Shown: positions 57,240 to 64,000 of the stretch, piece after piece | Numbering within the stretch: the first letter of the stretch is position 1 | Layout of the letters: each line of letters opens with the position of its first letter | From: Pseudomonas mendocina | Lineage (GTDB): Bacteria > Pseudomonadota > Gammaproteobacteria > Pseudomonadales > Pseudomonadaceae | Direction: 5' to 3' | Assembly: GCF_900636545.1 (NCBI RefSeq) | Contig: NZ_LR134290.1 | Span: forward strand, 2,666,001 to 2,730,000 | DNA length: 64,000 nucleotides | Notes under the pieces: generated by a model | Seen by the model: only the letters and a program-made list of their open reading frames with translations | Databases searched by the model: none | Told to the model about the DNA's origin: nothing | Translations under genes and position numbers: made by a program

Positions 57240-58643
57240 TCAGCCCATCAGGCTTTCCATACGCGCAGCCACCGCCTGCGCCAGACGCCGCCGCCAGGCT
57301 GGGCTGCGCGGGTTGGCGAGGACTTCGTCCTCGTGAACGAAACTGCGGATGATCGCGTTGTAACCGAGCCAGCGGCAGGGCTCGGGCTCCCAGCGAGGCA
57401 AACGGGAAATCGGGCTGTCACTCAGCACCCAGGGCTGGCGTAGCAGTTCGCTGTCGCGCCCCAGAATCAGGTCAGCCAGGGTGCGTCCGCCCAGGTTGCT
57501 GGCACCTACACCCTCGCCGCCGTAGCCGCCAGACAACGCGATGCGGTTGCGTGAGTCACGCAGCATGTGCGGCTGGAAGCGCCGCGCCATGCCCAGATTG
57601 CCGCCCCAGGAGTGGCTGAAGCGCACGTTGCGTAGTTGCGGGAAGATTTCCCCCATCAAATAGCGGCGCAGGCCCAGTTCTTCTTCGGTGAGGTTGAAAT
57701 CGCTGCGCAGACGTCCACCAAAGCGATAACCGCCGCGTGCGCCGAAGATCAGACGATCATCGAGGCTGCGCTGGCCATAGGTCACTTGGCGGCTGAATTC
57801 GCTGAACGCCTGCCCGCGCTCCAGGCCGATACCGGCCCAGACGTCCCCCGGTAGTGGCTCGGTGGCCACGATCAGACTCTGCACCGGCAACTGATGATTA
57901 CCCAGCGGCGACAAGGTGGCCGCGTAACCCTCGATGGCCGGCACCACCCAGTCAGCCGTGACACGAGCCTGTGCCGTGCGTACCTGGCCTGGCTGCCAGT
58001 CGATCACCGGGCTGCGCTCGTAGAGCTCGACGCCCATGTCTTCGACGCAACGCGCCAGGCCCCGGACCAGTTTGGCGGGCTGAATGGTCGCGCAATGCGG
58101 GCTGTACAGCGCACCGTAGGCATTGGCCAGGCGCAGCTGCGTAGCCAGTTCGCTCGGCGGCAGCCAGCGGTAGTCGTCCTCGCTCAGGCCCAGTGCACGC
58201 AGTTCCTTGAGATAGTCCCGTAGCCGCAACTCCTGCTCCGGATAACGCGCTGCGCAATACAACACCCCACCCTTGCGCAGGTCGCAGTCGATCCCCTCAC
58301 GGGCGACGACCTCAGCCACTTCATCGGGAATGGCGTGCAGCAGTTCGAACGAGGCCTTGCGGAAGGTCGCCGGCAAGCCGGCCAGCAACCGGTCTTCGCC
58401 TAGCAGGTTGCCCATCAGCCAGCCACCATTGCGACCGGAAGCACCGAAGCCGGCGGTCTCGGCCTCCACGATCACCACCCGCAGCTGCGGCGCCTGGCGC
58501 TTGAGGTAATAGGCCGTCCACAAGCCGGTATAGCCGGCGCCGATGATGGTCACGTCCGCCTGAATATCGTGCTGCAGGCCAGGCCGCGCCTGCAGTGGAT
58601 CATCGAGCTGATCCATCCACAAGCTGATGTTGCGCCAGTTCAT
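57240..58643 (-). CDS. FAD-dependent amine oxidase, PuuB/PauB-like
   Basis: A 467-residue DAO-superfamily flavoenzyme. The FAD motif DVTIIGAGYTGLWTAYYLKR lies at about residues 31-50, and a GASGRNGGWLMG segment follows at about 67-78. The end has GGYGGEGVGASNLGGRTLADLI. This pattern resembles gamma-glutamylputrescine oxidases (PuuB/PauB). The start at 58643 is chosen because GGAGG lies six bases upstream; two earlier ATGs are possible. Neighbours are a cupin, a polyamine-binding protein and an AraC regulator, so a role in putrescine or related amine catabolism is likely. Confidence 0.86.
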   Translation of the reverse strand: MNWRNISLWMDQLDDPLQARPGLQHDIQADVTIIGAGYTGLWTAYYLKRQAPQLRVVIVEAETAGFGASGRNGGWLMGNLLGEDRLLAGLPATFRKASFELLHAIPDEVAEVVAREGIDCDLRKGGVLYCAARYPEQELRLRDYLKELRALGLSEDDYRWLPPSELATQLRLANAYGALYSPHCATIQPAKLVRGLARCVEDMGVELYERSPVIDWQPGQVRTAQARVTADWVVPAIEGYAATLSPLGNHQLPVQSLIVATEPLPGDVWAGIGLERGQAFSEFSRQVTYGQRSLDDRLIFGARGGYRFGGRLRSDFNLTEEELGLRRYLMGEIFPQLRNVRFSHSWGGNLGMARRFQPHMLRDSRNRIALSGGYGGEGVGASNLGGRTLADLILGRDSELLRQPWVLSDSPISRLPRWEPEPCRWLGYNAIIRSFVHEDEVLANPRSPAWRRRLAQAVAARMESLMG

Positions 58644-58688
58644 CCACGCCTCCGTCATCGTTTGATGACGCAAGGCTAGTAGTGGCGA

Positions 58689-59519
58689 TCAGGCGCTGTC
58701 TTGCGTGCGTGCCCGCGAGGAAATTTCCTTGAGATAGGATTTCGGCGACAACCCGGTGTGGCGCTTGAAGCAGCTATAGAACGCCGACAAGGAATTGAAA
58801 CCCGAGGCAAAGGCCAGCTCGTCGATGCGTTTCAGGTCACTGCCGGCCTGCAGGGCGTCGAGCAGGTACTGCAACCGCGCGCGGTTGACGTAGCGATAGA
58901 AGCTTTCGCCAAGCACCTGGTTGAGCAGGTGGGAAATCTGGTTGCGGCTGTAGCCAGTGGCGGTCGCGACTTGCTGCAGGTCTAGCTCCGGGTCGAGAAA
59001 AGGCTGGCTGCGCTGGAAATAATCCTGAAGATCCTGCGCCAGTTGCCCGAGCTGACGCGTCGACAACCCCAGGCGACTGATCGCCGGGCGTGAAGTAGCG
59101 GTTGCGCCAGCGCCACGAATCTCGTGCACCAGGGTGGCGTACTCGTTGATACGCCAGATCAGCCCGTCACGCACGGTGATGGCCTCGCCGGTGCGAAACG
59201 ACACCAGCCCTTCCCCGCCCTGCAGGCTGGTGCGGTACTGGATGAAGGCGGTATGGCCATCGATGCGAATACGATCGACGTGCTCCAGCAACTCGCCTGG
59301 GCGGCGCGGCAGGTTGGCTTCGACGTACTCGCGCAACTCAGCCAGGCGCATGCAACGTTGCTGATAGAAATCGTTGTATTCGATATCGGGGTGATACAGC
59401 GCCAGCACCGCTTCGAGGTCGCGATGCTTCCAGCTCAGGTGGTAGCGCAAGATGGTTTCGCGGGTGCGCTCGGTCTGCGCGGCATCGTCGGCAAAAAGGT
59501 CGTCAGGCATGGCAAGCAT
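58689..59519 (-). CDS. AraC-type regulator fused to an NTF2/SnoaL-like domain
   Basis: A 276-residue protein with an unusual layout. Residues about 15-140 resemble a SnoaL/NTF2-like alpha+beta domain (LRYHLSWKHRDLEAVLALYHPDIEYNDFY, DGLIWRINEYATLV), and the C-terminus (about 165-270) is an AraC double HTH (QQVATATGYSRNQISHLLNQ; FASGFNSLSAFYSCFKRHTG). The NTF2 pocket probably binds the effector, in place of the usual cupin. It heads the minus-strand unit with the amine oxidase, cupin and SpuD-like genes, 45 bases before the oxidase. Start may instead be ATG at 59507. It is divergent from a DUF2970 gene. Confidence 0.85.
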   Translation of the reverse strand: MLAMPDDLFADDAAQTERTRETILRYHLSWKHRDLEAVLALYHPDIEYNDFYQQRCMRLAELREYVEANLPRRPGELLEHVDRIRIDGHTAFIQYRTSLQGGEGLVSFRTGEAITVRDGLIWRINEYATLVHEIRGAGATATSRPAISRLGLSTRQLGQLAQDLQDYFQRSQPFLDPELDLQQVATATGYSRNQISHLLNQVLGESFYRYVNRARLQYLLDALQAGSDLKRIDELAFASGFNSLSAFYSCFKRHTGLSPKSYLKEISSRARTQDSA

Positions 59520-59525
59520 CGTTGG

Positions 59526-59548
59526 TCAGGCACGGGCAGATTGCCTGA
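59526..59548. promoter_or_regulatory. Inverted repeat in the AraC/DUF2970 divergent region
   Basis: TCAGGCA and TGCCTGA are separated by nine bases, seven bases upstream of the NTF2-AraC start. It could be an autoregulatory site; evidence is only positional. Confidence 0.35.
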
Positions 59549-59627
59549 TTCGCCGAAGCCGGCCTAGCCCCTCGTGCCGCCTCGCCGGTTGCGGACTATG
59601 CTTGCAGGACTGAAGGAGAGACCGACC

Positions 59628-59852
59628 ATGACTGATCAGGACAAAGACCCCCAGGCCCCTCTGACGCTGCGCGAGATGCTACAGAGCGTGCTGGCAGCGG
59701 CGCTGGGGGTGCAAAGCGGCAAGAACCGCAGTCGCGACTTCAGCCGCGGCAAGCCCACTCACTTCATTCTGCTCGGGGTACTGTTCACTGCCCTGTTCGT
59801 GGTCGTGCTGCTGGGCGCGGTGAAACTGATCCTGCACCTGGCGACCGGCTGA
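59628..59852 (+). CDS. DUF2970 small membrane protein
   Basis: A 74-residue protein of the DUF2970 family: a short helical segment LREMLQSVLAAALGVQSGKNRSRDFSRGKPTHFI followed by one membrane helix (about 46-70). Function is unknown. The start at 59628 is chosen for AAGGAG ten bases upstream. Its stop lies one base from the stop of the convergent binding-protein gene. Confidence 0.86.
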   Translation: MTDQDKDPQAPLTLREMLQSVLAAALGVQSGKNRSRDFSRGKPTHFILLGVLFTALFVVVLLGAVKLILHLATG

Positions 59853-59853
59853 A

Positions 59854-60915
59854 TCAGTCCAGCAGCGATGCGATCGAACAGTCGTAGCCTTGCGGTTGTG
59901 GCTGCGAGGCAGCGCTGAACTGGCGGAAGTCCATTTCCAGATCCGCCTGGCCAAGACGCATGAGCAACTGCTGCGATTGCCGGCCATCGACCGTACGCAA
60001 CAATCGCGCAATCTGGTCCTTGCCGCCTCGCTCGATGAAGTCCAGGCCGCGTGCGTGATCACCAAGCATCACCATCGCGCAAGCCCCCAGGAGAAAATGC
60101 CCGCTCACCAGGACCTCGATCTGCCCGTCCATTCGCGCTTGCAGCACACGGGCCGAGTTGTTCACGGCGGAATAGTGCAACTTTCGATTCTGTTCGGCAG
60201 CCGCCTGCATGACACCGAACGCCATGGCGTCGTTGGCGGACCAGACCAGGCTGACCTCCGGGTAGCGTGGCAACAGACTAACGGCCTGCTCATAGGCGCG
60301 CTGTTCCAGCCATTCACCATGCACCGCCTGCACCAGGCGCACGTGCGGCGCCTCGTTCAGCGCGCGTTGCAGGCCGGCCAGGCGTAATACTGAAGAAGGT
60401 GTTTGCTTGACTCCGGCGAACGCCAGCAAGTCGGCCGGTTTGCCGCTGCTGAGCGCGATCAGCTCGCGGCCCATCAGGTAGCCGGCCTCTTCGTCATTGG
60501 GTACCAGGCTGCCCAGCCAATTGCGATGCCGTTCGCGGCTGCCTCCGATCAGGGCCTGCTGCTCCTCGGTGAGCGTGCTGTGCAGGGCGAAAAGACCAAC
60601 CTGAGTGCCTTCGAACAAACGCAGCAACACCGGCCCCTGGAACTGCTCGTTGGTGAAGATCAGGTAATCGGGATGTTCGCCTTCCAGAACCTGCCGGGCA
60701 TTGCTCAACATACGCGTCAGGTCACGCTCGCCATAGAGCACCGTCAGCTCGATACCGAGATCGTCTGCGGCGTCCTGCATGTAGCGGGAGTAGTCGACCC
60801 AGAACGGTTCGTCGGAAAAACCGGGATTGAGAAATACCACCGACGGCGCACGCGATTGCGCTGCCGCCAGCGCGCAGCACATCAGTATCCCGACGCCCAA
60901 CACCCACCTGATCAC
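59854..60915 (-). CDS. Periplasmic sugar-binding-like protein (Peripla_BP_4 type)
   Basis: A 353-residue secreted type I periplasmic binding protein. The signal (VIRWVLGVGILMCCALAAAQS) is followed by PSVVFLNPGFSDEPFWVDYSRYMQDAADDLGIEL, and later SLVWSANDAMAFGVMQAAAEQ, which fit the LacI/Peripla_BP_4 fold. The start is GTG at 60915, preceded by GGGGAGGGG; a longer frame to 61038 lacks a signal-like N-terminus. No transport genes are adjacent, and it may be a sensor partner. A similar orphan gene sits next to cysI in related species (from memory, unverified). Confidence 0.82.
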   Translation of the reverse strand: MIRWVLGVGILMCCALAAAQSRAPSVVFLNPGFSDEPFWVDYSRYMQDAADDLGIELTVLYGERDLTRMLSNARQVLEGEHPDYLIFTNEQFQGPVLLRLFEGTQVGLFALHSTLTEEQQALIGGSRERHRNWLGSLVPNDEEAGYLMGRELIALSSGKPADLLAFAGVKQTPSSVLRLAGLQRALNEAPHVRLVQAVHGEWLEQRAYEQAVSLLPRYPEVSLVWSANDAMAFGVMQAAAEQNRKLHYSAVNNSARVLQARMDGQIEVLVSGHFLLGACAMVMLGDHARGLDFIERGGKDQIARLLRTVDGRQSQQLLMRLGQADLEMDFRQFSAASQPQPQGYDCSIASLLD

Positions 60916-60997
60916 GACGCCCCTCCCCGGTTGACGGGGCGCAGTATAGGGTGCAAACGGGAAAAGGCCGACCGCTAATGCGCGCCGGCCCTTGCGC

Positions 60998-61111
60998 TCA
61001 CTGCCCGCTGACCCAGAAAACCGCCGTGCCCACTGCAATCAGGATCAGGCAGAAGATCGCCCAGGCGTCGATGACGCTGTCGGAATTGTCCATATCGGTG
61101 TGTTCGCTCAT
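60998..61111 (-). CDS. Membrane micro-protein, 37 residues
   Basis: A minus-strand frame encodes MSEHTDMDNSDSVIDAWAIF followed by a hydrophobic helix CLILIAVGTAVFWVSGQ. A strong ribosome site (GGGGGAG) lies two to eight bases before the ATG. It is acidic at the N-terminus with one membrane helix, so type I or II topology is possible. Its stop lies 83 bases before the binding-protein gene start. It is too short for usual gene calling. Function unknown. Confidence 0.72.
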   Translation of the reverse strand: MSEHTDMDNSDSVIDAWAIFCLILIAVGTAVFWVSGQ

Positions 61112-61207
61112 GGCTCCCCCTCTTCTTGTGATTGTGGGTAACGCACACTGCATTTAAGACCAGCCTCGGCCTTCGCTCAAACCATATGGTTATGCTTTGG
61201 GACAGTC

Positions 61208-61246
61208 TTATTCCTTAAAGCTAGGTTTATATATTCAAACATCACT
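61208..61246 (+). promoter_or_regulatory. AT-rich cysI upstream region, possible CysB site
   Basis: TTATTCC at 61208-61214 followed by an AT-rich tract (TTTATATATTC near 61226-61236) precedes cysI by about 110-135 bases. CysB sites in enterics are AT-rich and contain TTATTCC-like halves, so control by sulfur supply is plausible. The match is weak. A CCCCG/CGGGG hairpin follows in the leader at 61276-61291. Confidence 0.35.
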
Positions 61247-61346
61247 TTTACGCATAAACCTGAGCTGGTATCGTGCCCCGGCTCCTCGGGGAGTGCGCGG
61301 CCGTGCGCGCTGATTGGCAGTAAGTAGCCTGAAAACAGGACCCTTC

Positions 61347-63005
61347 ATGTACGTATATGACCAGTACGATCAAAAGATCGTCGAGGATCGCGTCAAGCAG
61401 TTCCGCGATCAAACCCGCCGCTATCTCGCCGGAGAGCTGAGCGGCGAGGAATTCCGTCCGCTGCGCCTGCAGAACGGTCTGTATATCCAGCGTTACGCGC
61501 CCATGCTGCGCGTCGCCGTGCCCTACGGCCTGCTGTCGTCCGCTCAGGTCCGCGTGCTCGCACGCATTGCCCGCGACTACGACAAGGGCTACGCCCATAT
61601 CAGCACCCGCCAGAACGTCCAGTACAACTGGCCGGAGCTGGAAGACGTGCCGGAGATTCTCGCCGAGCTGGCCACCGTGCAGATGCATGCCATCCAGACC
61701 AGCGGCAACTGCATCCGCAACACCACTACCGACCAGTTCGCCGGTGTGGCCAAGGACGAGATCGTCGATCCGCGCCCCTGGTGCGAAATCATCCGTCAGT
61801 GGTCGACCTTCCACCCCGAGTTCAGCCACCTGCCGCGCAAGTTCAAGATCGCCGTCAACGGCGCCGTGAGCGACCGCGCCGCCATCGAGGTGCATGACAT
61901 CGGCCTGGAAGCGGTGAAGAACGAGGCCGGCGAGCTGGGCTTCCGCGTCTCCGTCGGCGGTGGCCTGGGCCGTACGCCGATCGTCGGCAGCTTCATCAAC
62001 GAATTCCTGCCCTGGCAGCACCTGATCAGTTATCTCGACGCCATCCTGCGTGTGTACAACCGCTATGGCCGTCGTGACAACAAGTACAAGGCGCGCATCA
62101 AGATTCTGGTCAAGGCGCTGACCCCCGAGGTATTCGCCGAGCGCGTCAACGCCGAGTGGGCGCACCTCAAGGATGGCCCAACCACCCTGACCGAGGCCGA
62201 AGTCGCCCGCGTCGCCACCCATTTCGTCGACCCGGCCTACCTGGCCCTGCAGGACGAAGACGCCCTGCTCGCCCAGCAGGACGCCGAGCACCCGGGCTTC
62301 GCCCGCTGGCGTCAGCGCAACACCTTCGCCCACAAGAAGCCTGGCTATGTCGCCGTGACCCTGTCGCTCAAGCCCACCGGCGTGGCGCCGGGCGACGTCA
62401 CCGACAAGCAACTCGATGCCATCGCCGACCTGGCCGACCGCTATTCCTTCGGTGAAGTGCGCAACAGTCACAACCAGAACATCATCCTCGCCGACGTCGA
62501 GCAACGTCAGTTGCTTACCCTGTGGGGCGAGCTGCGTGAGCAGGGCTTCGCCACGCCGAACGTGGGCCTGCTGACCGACATCATCTGCTGCCCGGGCGGT
62601 GATTTCTGCTCGCTGGCCAATGCCAAGTCGATTCCGGTGGCCGAAGCCATCCAGCGTCGTTTCGACGATCTCGACTACCTGTTCGACATCGGCGACATCG
62701 ACCTGAACATTTCCGGCTGCATGAACGCCTGCGGTCACCATCACGTCGGCCATATCGGCATCCTTGGCGTCGACAAGAAAGGCCAGGAGTTCTATCAGGT
62801 CTCGCTGGGCGGCAGCGCCGGTCGCGAAGCCAGCCTGGCGCAGATTCTCGGCCCGTCCTTCGCTCAGGACGACATGCCGGACGTGATCGACAAGATCATC
62901 AACGTCTACGTCGAACAACGCACCGAAGAAGAAAGCTTCCTCGATACCTATCGCCGCATCGGTATCGACCCGTTCAAGGAGCGCGTCTATGCAGCGAATC
63001 ATTAA
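61347..63005 (+). CDS. cysI: CysI, sulfite reductase (siroheme, 4Fe-4S)
   Basis: A 552-residue nitrite/sulfite reductase-type enzyme that reduces sulfite to sulfide in assimilation. The cluster and siroheme ligands are visible: Cys415 and Cys421 in CCPGGDFCSLANAKS, then Cys458 and Cys462 in SGCMNACGHHH (C-x5-C and C-x3-C). Ferredoxin-like half repeats frame the centre. The start at 61347 (MYVYDQYDQK) has AGGA eight bases upstream. The DUF934 gene starts inside its last 17 bases. As in P. aeruginosa, no cysJ flavoprotein is adjacent, so the electron donor is probably a ferredoxin or separate reductase. Confidence 0.94.
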   Translation: MYVYDQYDQKIVEDRVKQFRDQTRRYLAGELSGEEFRPLRLQNGLYIQRYAPMLRVAVPYGLLSSAQVRVLARIARDYDKGYAHISTRQNVQYNWPELEDVPEILAELATVQMHAIQTSGNCIRNTTTDQFAGVAKDEIVDPRPWCEIIRQWSTFHPEFSHLPRKFKIAVNGAVSDRAAIEVHDIGLEAVKNEAGELGFRVSVGGGLGRTPIVGSFINEFLPWQHLISYLDAILRVYNRYGRRDNKYKARIKILVKALTPEVFAERVNAEWAHLKDGPTTLTEAEVARVATHFVDPAYLALQDEDALLAQQDAEHPGFARWRQRNTFAHKKPGYVAVTLSLKPTGVAPGDVTDKQLDAIADLADRYSFGEVRNSHNQNIILADVEQRQLLTLWGELREQGFATPNVGLLTDIICCPGGDFCSLANAKSIPVAEAIQRRFDDLDYLFDIGDIDLNISGCMNACGHHHVGHIGILGVDKKGQEFYQVSLGGSAGREASLAQILGPSFAQDDMPDVIDKIINVYVEQRTEEESFLDTYRRIGIDPFKERVYAANH

Positions 63006-63486
63006 GAACGGTCAGGTGGTCGACGAAACCTGGCACCTGCTAGCCAAGGACGTGACCCTGGACGTCATTCCCAACTGCGATGACATCATCGTCCCGCTGG
63101 CCCTGTGGCGCGAGCATGCTCATGCCCTCAAGGCCCGCGACGGCGGCCTCGGCGTGTGGCTGGAAGCCGGCGACGAAATCGAGGAAATCGCCGATGACCT
63201 GGCGCATTTCCAGGTCATCGCCCTGGAGTTCCCGGCCTTCACCGACGGCCGCCATTCCTCCACTGCCTACCTGCTGCGTACCCGCTACGGCTACAAAGGC
63301 GAAGTCCGTGCTATCGGCGACGTCCTGCGTGACCAGTTGTTCGCCCTGCGCCGCGTCGGCTTCGACGCCTTCGCCGTACGCGCCGACAAGGACCCGTACG
63401 ATGCGCTGAAGGCCTTCGAGGACTACAGCGAGGTCTACCAGGCGTCGGCCGACCAGCCACAACCGCTGTTCCGCCGCCGCGCCTGA
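62989..63486 (+). CDS. DUF934 protein, CysI partner
   Basis: A 165-residue protein of the DUF934 family, consistently found after cysI in Pseudomonas and relatives. It has VIALEFPAFTDGRHSSTAYL (about 75-94), RTRYGYKGEVRAIGDVLRDQ, and LRRVGFDAFAVR. The role in sulfite reduction is unknown, perhaps assembly or electron transfer. It overlaps cysI by 17 bases, so translation is coupled. A strong terminator follows. Confidence 0.92.
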   Translation: MQRIIKNGQVVDETWHLLAKDVTLDVIPNCDDIIVPLALWREHAHALKARDGGLGVWLEAGDEIEEIADDLAHFQVIALEFPAFTDGRHSSTAYLLRTRYGYKGEVRAIGDVLRDQLFALRRVGFDAFAVRADKDPYDALKAFEDYSEVYQASADQPQPLFRRRA

Positions 63487-63509
63487 TCGCAGCAGGCAGG
63501 AACACCTGA

Positions 63510-63538
63510 AACGCCCCGACTGGTTCGGGGCGTTTTGC
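63510..63538 (+). terminator. Intrinsic terminator of cysI-DUF934
   Basis: AACGCCCCGA and TCGGGGCGTT pair around CTGGT and are followed by TTTGCTT, 24 bases after the DUF934 stop. Confidence 0.9.
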
Positions 63539-63626
63539 TTTGCACGGACCGCTCAGGCAATTGGGTCGAACCGTGCCGCGTCAGTGAAGTCGGACTTTAT
63601 AAGCCCATCGCTTAGGGAGTACCGCC

Positions 63627-64000
63627 ATGAAACATGACTGGGACCTGATCGAACGCCTGCTGCACGAGGCGCAGAACTCCGCTGGCAAACCCTTCGCCCC
63701 GCGTCGCTACGCCGAGGACCTGGCCGAAGAGCATGAGCATGCCGGCGAACCCGTGGACGATCTCGACCACCTGCGCGCCGAGGCCGCGCGCTACGAGGCC
63801 CGCCTGCTACACAACGGCTTTATCGAGCCGCGCCCGGAGGAAGAAGGCGGTAACGGCGAGAATTTCATCCTCACCGCGCGCGGCGCACAATTGCTGAGCA
63901 TGCTCGACAGCAGCATTCCCGGCAGCGAGCACCCGCGTGAAGTGCTCGACGAAGCAGGGGAAGCGGCGCTGACGCCGGAGGTGTTCGACCGCCTGGCGCC
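63627..64000 (+). CDS. DUF2513-like protein, cut by the window end
   Basis: A frame open to the last base, at least 124 residues. It begins MKHDWDLIERLLHEAQNSAG and continues with helical, acidic sequence and a LLHNGFIEPRP and FILTARGAQLLSMLDSS segment, which resembles DUF2513, a small winged-helix-like family of unknown function. The ribosome site GGGAG lies seven bases before ATG. The stop codon is outside the window. Confidence 0.75.
   Translation, partial: MKHDWDLIERLLHEAQNSAGKPFAPRRYAEDLAEEHEHAGEPVDDLDHLRAEAARYEARLLHNGFIEPRPEEEGGNGENFILTARGAQLLSMLDSSIPGSEHPREVLDEAGEAALTPEVFDRLA

Overview
The window is a 64 kb piece of a gammaproteobacterial chromosome, GC-rich with strong G/C third-position bias. 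It is almost certainly a Pseudomonas sensu lato. Gene content (mexS-mexT-mexEF-oprN, imuAB-dnaE2, OprD porin, cti, nfuA, SpuD-type polyamine binding protein, cysI with a DUF934 partner) and the neighbourhood nfuA / cti / metH / rlmN-like / cysI recall P. aeruginosa order. Details (gene insertions, a chromosomal AadA-like enzyme) suggest a relative in the mendocina/oleovorans/pseudoalcaligenes direction; that species-level placement is inference. No rRNA, tRNA, CRISPR, IS element, integrase or prophage was seen: this is a vertically inherited backbone with accessory islets.

Layout. 0.2-5.3 kb: LexA-controlled mutasome operon imuA-imuB-dnaE2. 5.3-12.5 kb: OprD-type porin, a MocR regulator divergent from an NDH-2-like flavoprotein, an AraC regulator, an unrecognised small protein and cheV. 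12.5-22.7 kb: mexS divergent from mexT, then an AraC regulator and a YddG-like exporter sitting between mexT and mexEF-oprN. 22.7-30 kb: a membrane diguanylate cyclase, a DUF2834-MAPEG pair divergent from an XRE/MmyB regulator coupled to an AadA-like nucleotidyltransferase, a YjbR protein, a periplasmic binding protein, a cold-shock/DUF1294 protein and uppP. 30.2-34.1 kb: a frameshifted chemoreceptor, an unrecognised protein, and pnuC plus an NR-kinase-like ATPase. 34.1-38.7 kb: a degenerate sigma-54-activator-like regulator divergent from a dihaem cytochrome and a membrane-anchored catalase-like protein. 38.8-50.7 kb: small conserved proteins, nfuA, an acyltransferase, cti, metH, osmE and DUF proteins. 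50.7-61.1 kb: AraC plus D-aminoacylase-like amidohydrolase, an RlmN paralogue, a dCache chemoreceptor, a polyamine-type operon (AraC-like regulator, FAD amine oxidase, cupin, SpuD-like protein) and two small membrane proteins. 61.3-64 kb: cysI-DUF934 and a DUF2513 gene cut by the window end.

The strongest leads are: (1) the dihaem cytochrome plus catalase-like pair under a regulator that has lost GAFTGA and Walker B; (2) the XRE/MmyB-aadA and DUF2834-MAPEG divergon with a perfect palindrome between the arms; (3) the mexEF-oprN locus with an inserted regulator/exporter pair, a nod-box-like MexT site and a 5' leader hairpin that would hide the mexE ribosome binding site; (4) a single-base frameshift in a chemoreceptor; (5) two membrane micro-proteins of 28 and 37 residues.
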